From NCBI GenBank assembly GCA_035559435.1, contig DATMBC010000052.1, forward strand, positions 1-46,504: DNA of 46,504 bases, in the 5' to 3' direction. Made by a program: the position numbers and the translations under genes. Below the pieces are notes generated by a model. That model ran no database searches and was not told where the DNA came from. It saw nothing but the letters and a program-made list of their open reading frames with translations. Each line of letters opens with the position of its first letter. Within the stretch, counting starts at the first letter, position 1. Source of the DNA: a bacterium. GTDB lineage: Bacteria; Zixibacteria; MSB-5A5; WJJR01. Below, in pieces: positions 43,757 through 46,504 of the stretch.

Positions 43757-44479
43757 GTGCGACGCTACCTCCTCTGGTCTGTGGCCTTCCACGCGGTCTT
43801 CCTGTTCGTCGGAGCCGTGATCGCGCCGTTGCGCGGTTTGTCCGGACCTTCGCACACGATGCAGGTGGTGAGCGTGGGGCTGGTCGACTTTGCCGAACCG
43901 GGACGTGTGAAGGGCGGCCCGGCGGCCAAACCGGCGGCGCCGGCGCCGGCCGAGGACGAATTGATTCCGAAAAACCCGGCGGTCAAGGAAGAACTGGCGG
44001 ACGTGAAAGCGCCGGAGAAGCCCAAGAAGGACGACGACAAGGACAAGAAGACCGAAAAACCGAAGACCGCCGACAAACCGGCCAAGAAAGACACCGCCCG
44101 GGCCGGCGGCCCGGCGCTCGCCGCAATCGACACCGGCGGCGTTGTCGGGTCGTTGACCGAAGGCGGCGGAGGCGGGGACATCTGGGGAGTCGAGACCGGC
44201 GCCAACGTCAACCCCTACCACCGCCAGGGTTTTGCTGCCATTCGCAGCAACTGGCGCAATCCGAGTTTCGGCCGTGAGCGCCGGGTATGTGTCGTGAAGT
44301 TCGTCGTCAAACGCTCAGGCGAGATCACCGACATCGAATTGGAGCAAAAATCCGGCTCCGACCTGTTCGATCGCGCCGCCTTGCGCGCGGTGCAAGTGAC
44401 CGGCTCCTGGCCGGCGTTCCCGAATCACTGGGAGGAAGATGAACAGATCATTCACCTCGAATTTGAGTACCGCCCCTAG
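43757..44479 (+). CDS. TonB/TolA-like energy transducer
   Basis: This 240-residue protein is anchored by an N-terminal helix (WSVAFHAVFLFVGAVIAPL). A Lys/Pro/Ala/Asp-rich linker spans residues 55-125 (for example KAPEKPKKDDDKDKKTEKPK). The C-terminus is a TonB-type domain: VVKFVVKRSGEITDIELEQK then FDRAALRAVQVTGSWPAFP. It thus takes the TolA place in the tol operon but has a TonB-like end. It could serve TolB/Pal, the TonB receptor, or both. The GTG at 43757 follows AGGGGGCACT and gives a clean membrane anchor. The gene overlaps tolB by 41 bases. Confidence 0.87.
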   Translation: MRRYLLWSVAFHAVFLFVGAVIAPLRGLSGPSHTMQVVSVGLVDFAEPGRVKGGPAAKPAAPAPAEDELIPKNPAVKEELADVKAPEKPKKDDDKDKKTEKPKTADKPAKKDTARAGGPALAAIDTGGVVGSLTEGGGGGDIWGVETGANVNPYHRQGFAAIRSNWRNPSFGRERRVCVVKFVVKRSGEITDIELEQKSGSDLFDRAALRAVQVTGSWPAFPNHWEEDEQIIHLEFEYRP

Positions 44480-45785
44480 CCGCCTCCGGATTTGGCCCGG
44501 GCTCGTGGCGGCCCTGCTGTTGCTGGGCGCGGCGACGGCGGCCGCGCGTCCCGTGCCGGAGATTTATGGCCGCGTCTTCAAGTCCGGCGGCGAATTCGAG
44601 CCCTTCCGCATCGGCGTCGAAGATTTCCGCATGAAATCCCCCGACCGCGCCACCTCCGAAGACTGGGCCGCCCTGGAGTTGATCGAGGAAGTCGTCTACG
44701 CCGACCTCGATTTCTCCTACCTGTTCGAGGCGGTCCGTCCCGACACCCTCTACCTGCGCATCATGGGCCTGTCGGCGGTCGATCGCCGCGGCTGGCATCA
44801 CCTCGGCGCCAACGACATCATTTCCGCCGAGCTTGAGGTGAACGGCGAGGAACTCGTGGTGACCTACTCCCTGACCGATGTGCAGTCCGGCAACGAGTAC
44901 TACAGCCGCGAACTCAAGGCGGCCCGTTCTTCCGCCCGGCTTTTGGCCCACACCCTGGCGGATGAGGTTTACCGCGAACTGGCGCGCGCCGACGGCATCT
45001 TCCGCACCCAGCTGGTCTACCTGCATGAGGGCGACGGCCAGAAAGAAGTGCACATTTGCGACTACGACGGCGCCAACGACTACCGGCTCACCGCCGATCG
45101 CGCCGTGGTGCTTTCCCCGCGCTGGGCCGGCAAGGACGCGGTCAGCTACACGTCGTTTCGCGACGGCAACCCCGATGTCTGGATATATGACCTGGTCAGC
45201 GGCCGGGCGACGAAGTTTTCGTCGATGAAGGGGCTGAACACCGGCTGCTCGTGGTCGCGCGACGGCAAACGCTATGTGCTGTCGCTGTCGATGGAGGGCG
45301 ACCCGGAAATCTACATCGGCACCCGCGGCGGCGGCGCGCCCCAGCGGCTGACCTTCCACCGCAGCATCGACACCTCCCCCTGCCTGTCCCCCGACGGCAA
45401 GAAGGTGGTGTTCACCTCCGATCGCAGCGGCACCCCTCAGCTGTACATCATGGATGCCGACGGCGCCAACGTCGAACGGCTCACCTTCGAGGGCAAATAC
45501 AATGACTCCCCCGACTGGTCGCCGACTTTGGATATGATCTGCTTTGTTTCGCGCGAGGAGGGGGTCTTTCAGGTCTGCACGATCAACCCCGACGGCAGCG
45601 GCTTCCGCCGATTGACCGAGGTCGGCTCCAACGAGAATCCGCACTGGTCGCCGGATGGTTTGCACATTGCCTTCGCCTCCAACCGGACCGGGCGGTATGA
45701 AATCTACACCATGAACTACGATGGCTCCGGGGTACGTCGAGTCACCCAGACCGGCGGGAATTCCAACCCGTCATGGTCGCCGTAA
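44439..45785 (+). CDS. tolB: Tol-Pal system protein TolB
   Basis: This 448-residue periplasmic protein has a signal peptide (LVAALLLLGAATAAARP), an N-terminal domain of about 160 residues (IGVEDFRMKSPDRAT onward), and a beta-propeller with WD40-like PD40 repeats. The repeats are visible as SPRWAGKDAVSYTSFRDG, SWSRDGKRYVLSLSMEGD, LSPDGKKVVFTSDRSG, DWSPTLDMICFVSREEG and HWSPDGLHIAFASNRTG. TolB binds Pal and helps outer-membrane constriction at division. The ATG at 44439 follows GGGAGGAAG, close but usable; it lies within the end of the TonB-like gene, so the two are coupled. Length is normal. Confidence 0.95.
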   Translation: MNRSFTSNLSTAPSRLRIWPGLVAALLLLGAATAAARPVPEIYGRVFKSGGEFEPFRIGVEDFRMKSPDRATSEDWAALELIEEVVYADLDFSYLFEAVRPDTLYLRIMGLSAVDRRGWHHLGANDIISAELEVNGEELVVTYSLTDVQSGNEYYSRELKAARSSARLLAHTLADEVYRELARADGIFRTQLVYLHEGDGQKEVHICDYDGANDYRLTADRAVVLSPRWAGKDAVSYTSFRDGNPDVWIYDLVSGRATKFSSMKGLNTGCSWSRDGKRYVLSLSMEGDPEIYIGTRGGGAPQRLTFHRSIDTSPCLSPDGKKVVFTSDRSGTPQLYIMDADGANVERLTFEGKYNDSPDWSPTLDMICFVSREEGVFQVCTINPDGSGFRRLTEVGSNENPHWSPDGLHIAFASNRTGRYEIYTMNYDGSGVRRVTQTGGNSNPSWSP

Positions 45786-45847
45786 TCGGTGGCAGACGCG
45801 GATTTCCGGATTCCGCGCCAGAATGCGGGTTTTCGTGCCGATTGCTG

Positions 45848-45876
45848 TTGACGTTTTGTCCGCCGAGGTGTATATG
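45848..45876 (+). promoter_or_regulatory. Sigma-70-type promoter of pal
   Basis: TTGACG at 45848-45853 and TATATG at 45871-45876 are 17 bases apart. The predicted transcript starts near 45883. Its leader holds a small TACCT-TT-AGGTA hairpin at 45911-45922 just before the AGGAGGGG ribosome binding site. Confidence 0.7.
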
Positions 45877-45936
45877 GCATGGAGAGTGGCTCGTAAGAGC
45901 ATGGAATTGATACCTTTAGGTAGGATAGGAGGGGAC

Positions 45937-46449
45937 ATGAAAAAACTCTCGCTGATGGCGGTTCTCGTGCTGGCAATGGCCATCGGGCTGGGATGCCCGA
46001 AACAGCCAACGACCGGCGGCCCGGGCTCGGGTCGCGAAGGCGCGGGCCCCGCGGGCGGTGAGCAGGGGGGAGCCGGCGGTGGCGCCGGTGACCGCGGCGA
46101 TGTCACGTCCGGTGACGCCCGCGGGTTGAAGACGATCTACTTCGATTTTGACAAGTACAACCTGCGCGATGACGCGCGTCGGGTGCTCGATGCCAACGCC
46201 GAGATCCTGCGCAACAACCCCGAGATGAACATCCTGATCGAGGGGCACTGCGACGAACGCGGCACCGACGAATACAATCTCGCGCTCGGTGAACGCCGCG
46301 CGCAGGCGGCGCGCGAGTACTTGATCCGTCTGGGGATCGACCCCTCGCGCATCAACGTCATCTCGTATGGCGAGGAGCGTCCGGTGGCGCCCGGTCACGA
46401 CGAGGAGTCGTGGGCGCTCAACCGCCGCGGTGAGTTTGTTCCGCGCTAA
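45937..46449 (+). CDS. pal: Peptidoglycan-associated lipoprotein Pal
   Basis: This 170-residue lipoprotein anchors the outer membrane to peptidoglycan. The signal peptide MKKLSLMAVLVLAMAIGLGC ends in a lipobox with lipidated Cys20. A Gly-rich linker (residues 25-60) leads to the OmpA-like domain: TIYFDFDKYNLRDDAR, IEGHCDERGTDEYNLALGER and RAQAAREYLIRLGID, the standard Pal signature for binding diaminopimelate. The ATG at 45937 follows AGGAGGGG. It has its own promoter after tolB, so it can be made in excess over the other Tol proteins, as is usual for Pal. Confidence 0.97.
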   Translation: MKKLSLMAVLVLAMAIGLGCPKQPTTGGPGSGREGAGPAGGEQGGAGGGAGDRGDVTSGDARGLKTIYFDFDKYNLRDDARRVLDANAEILRNNPEMNILIEGHCDERGTDEYNLALGERRAQAAREYLIRLGIDPSRINVISYGEERPVAPGHDEESWALNRRGEFVPR

Positions 46450-46480
46450 TCCTCTCCGCGCGCCACAGCAACCCACGGAC

Positions 46481-46504
46481 GGGGCGGGAGTTATCTCCCG
46501 CCCC
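46481..46504 (+). terminator. Hairpin after pal, running to the window edge
   Basis: GGGGCGGGAG at 46481-46490 pairs perfectly with CTCCCGCCCC at 46495-46504 around TTAT. The T-run, if any, lies outside the window. Confidence 0.65.

Overview
The window is GC-rich, dense bacterial chromosome. It reads as a Gram-negative-type bacterium with an outer membrane: it has a complete Tol-Pal set, a TonB-dependent receptor with an N-terminal carboxypeptidase-regulatory-like domain, and a PorV-type outer-membrane barrel. It also carries a PorY/PorX-like two-component pair and an exported protein ending in a type IX secretion (T9SS)-like sorting tail. Together these point to the Fibrobacteres-Chlorobi-Bacteroidetes (FCB) superphylum. 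The GC content and protein style suggest a candidate phylum such as Zixibacteria or a relative rather than a typical Bacteroidota; that placement is inference. I see no tRNA, rRNA, CRISPR array, insertion sequence, phage or plasmid gene.

Layout. Positions 1-6133 are an envelope polysaccharide block: the 3' part of a MurJ/MviN-family flippase, two GT4-like glycosyltransferases, and a membrane nucleotide-sugar 4,6-dehydratase with a duplicated membrane module. Positions 6157-14262 look like one long transcription unit behind a good sigma-70-type promoter: serS, porY-like kinase, porX-like PglZ response regulator, tsaE, tsaB, rimI, accD, folC. Junctions are short or overlapping. Positions 14345-22963 hold trxA (own promoter and terminator), a rhomboid protease, dsbD (with a 17-bp palindrome upstream), polA, an unknown exported protein and coaE. 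Positions 23018-26165 hold a split transketolase and a PLP aminotransferase closed by a strong terminator.

After a 488-base gene-free leader region comes a three-gene cassette (26593-33708): TonB-dependent receptor, a 997-residue exported protein with a T9SS-like C-terminal tail, and a PorV/PorQ-family barrel, closed by a strong terminator. An N-acetylmuramoyl-L-alanine amidase follows and converges with a sugar-type ABC importer operon (binding lipoprotein, two permeases, no ATPase gene). rpmB stands alone on the plus strand. ligA and a CPA2-type antiporter form a minus-strand pair. The window ends with tolQ-tolR-tonB/tolA-tolB-pal.

How it fits together. The most notable theme is T9SS-like biology split over two loci: the PorYX regulatory pair inside a housekeeping operon, and a receptor/cargo/PorV cassette. 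I infer that the cargo protein is carried to the cell surface by a T9SS with help from the PorV-like barrel and works with the TonB receptor, perhaps filling the place a SusD lipoprotein has in Bacteroidota. The T9SS translocon genes themselves are not in the window.
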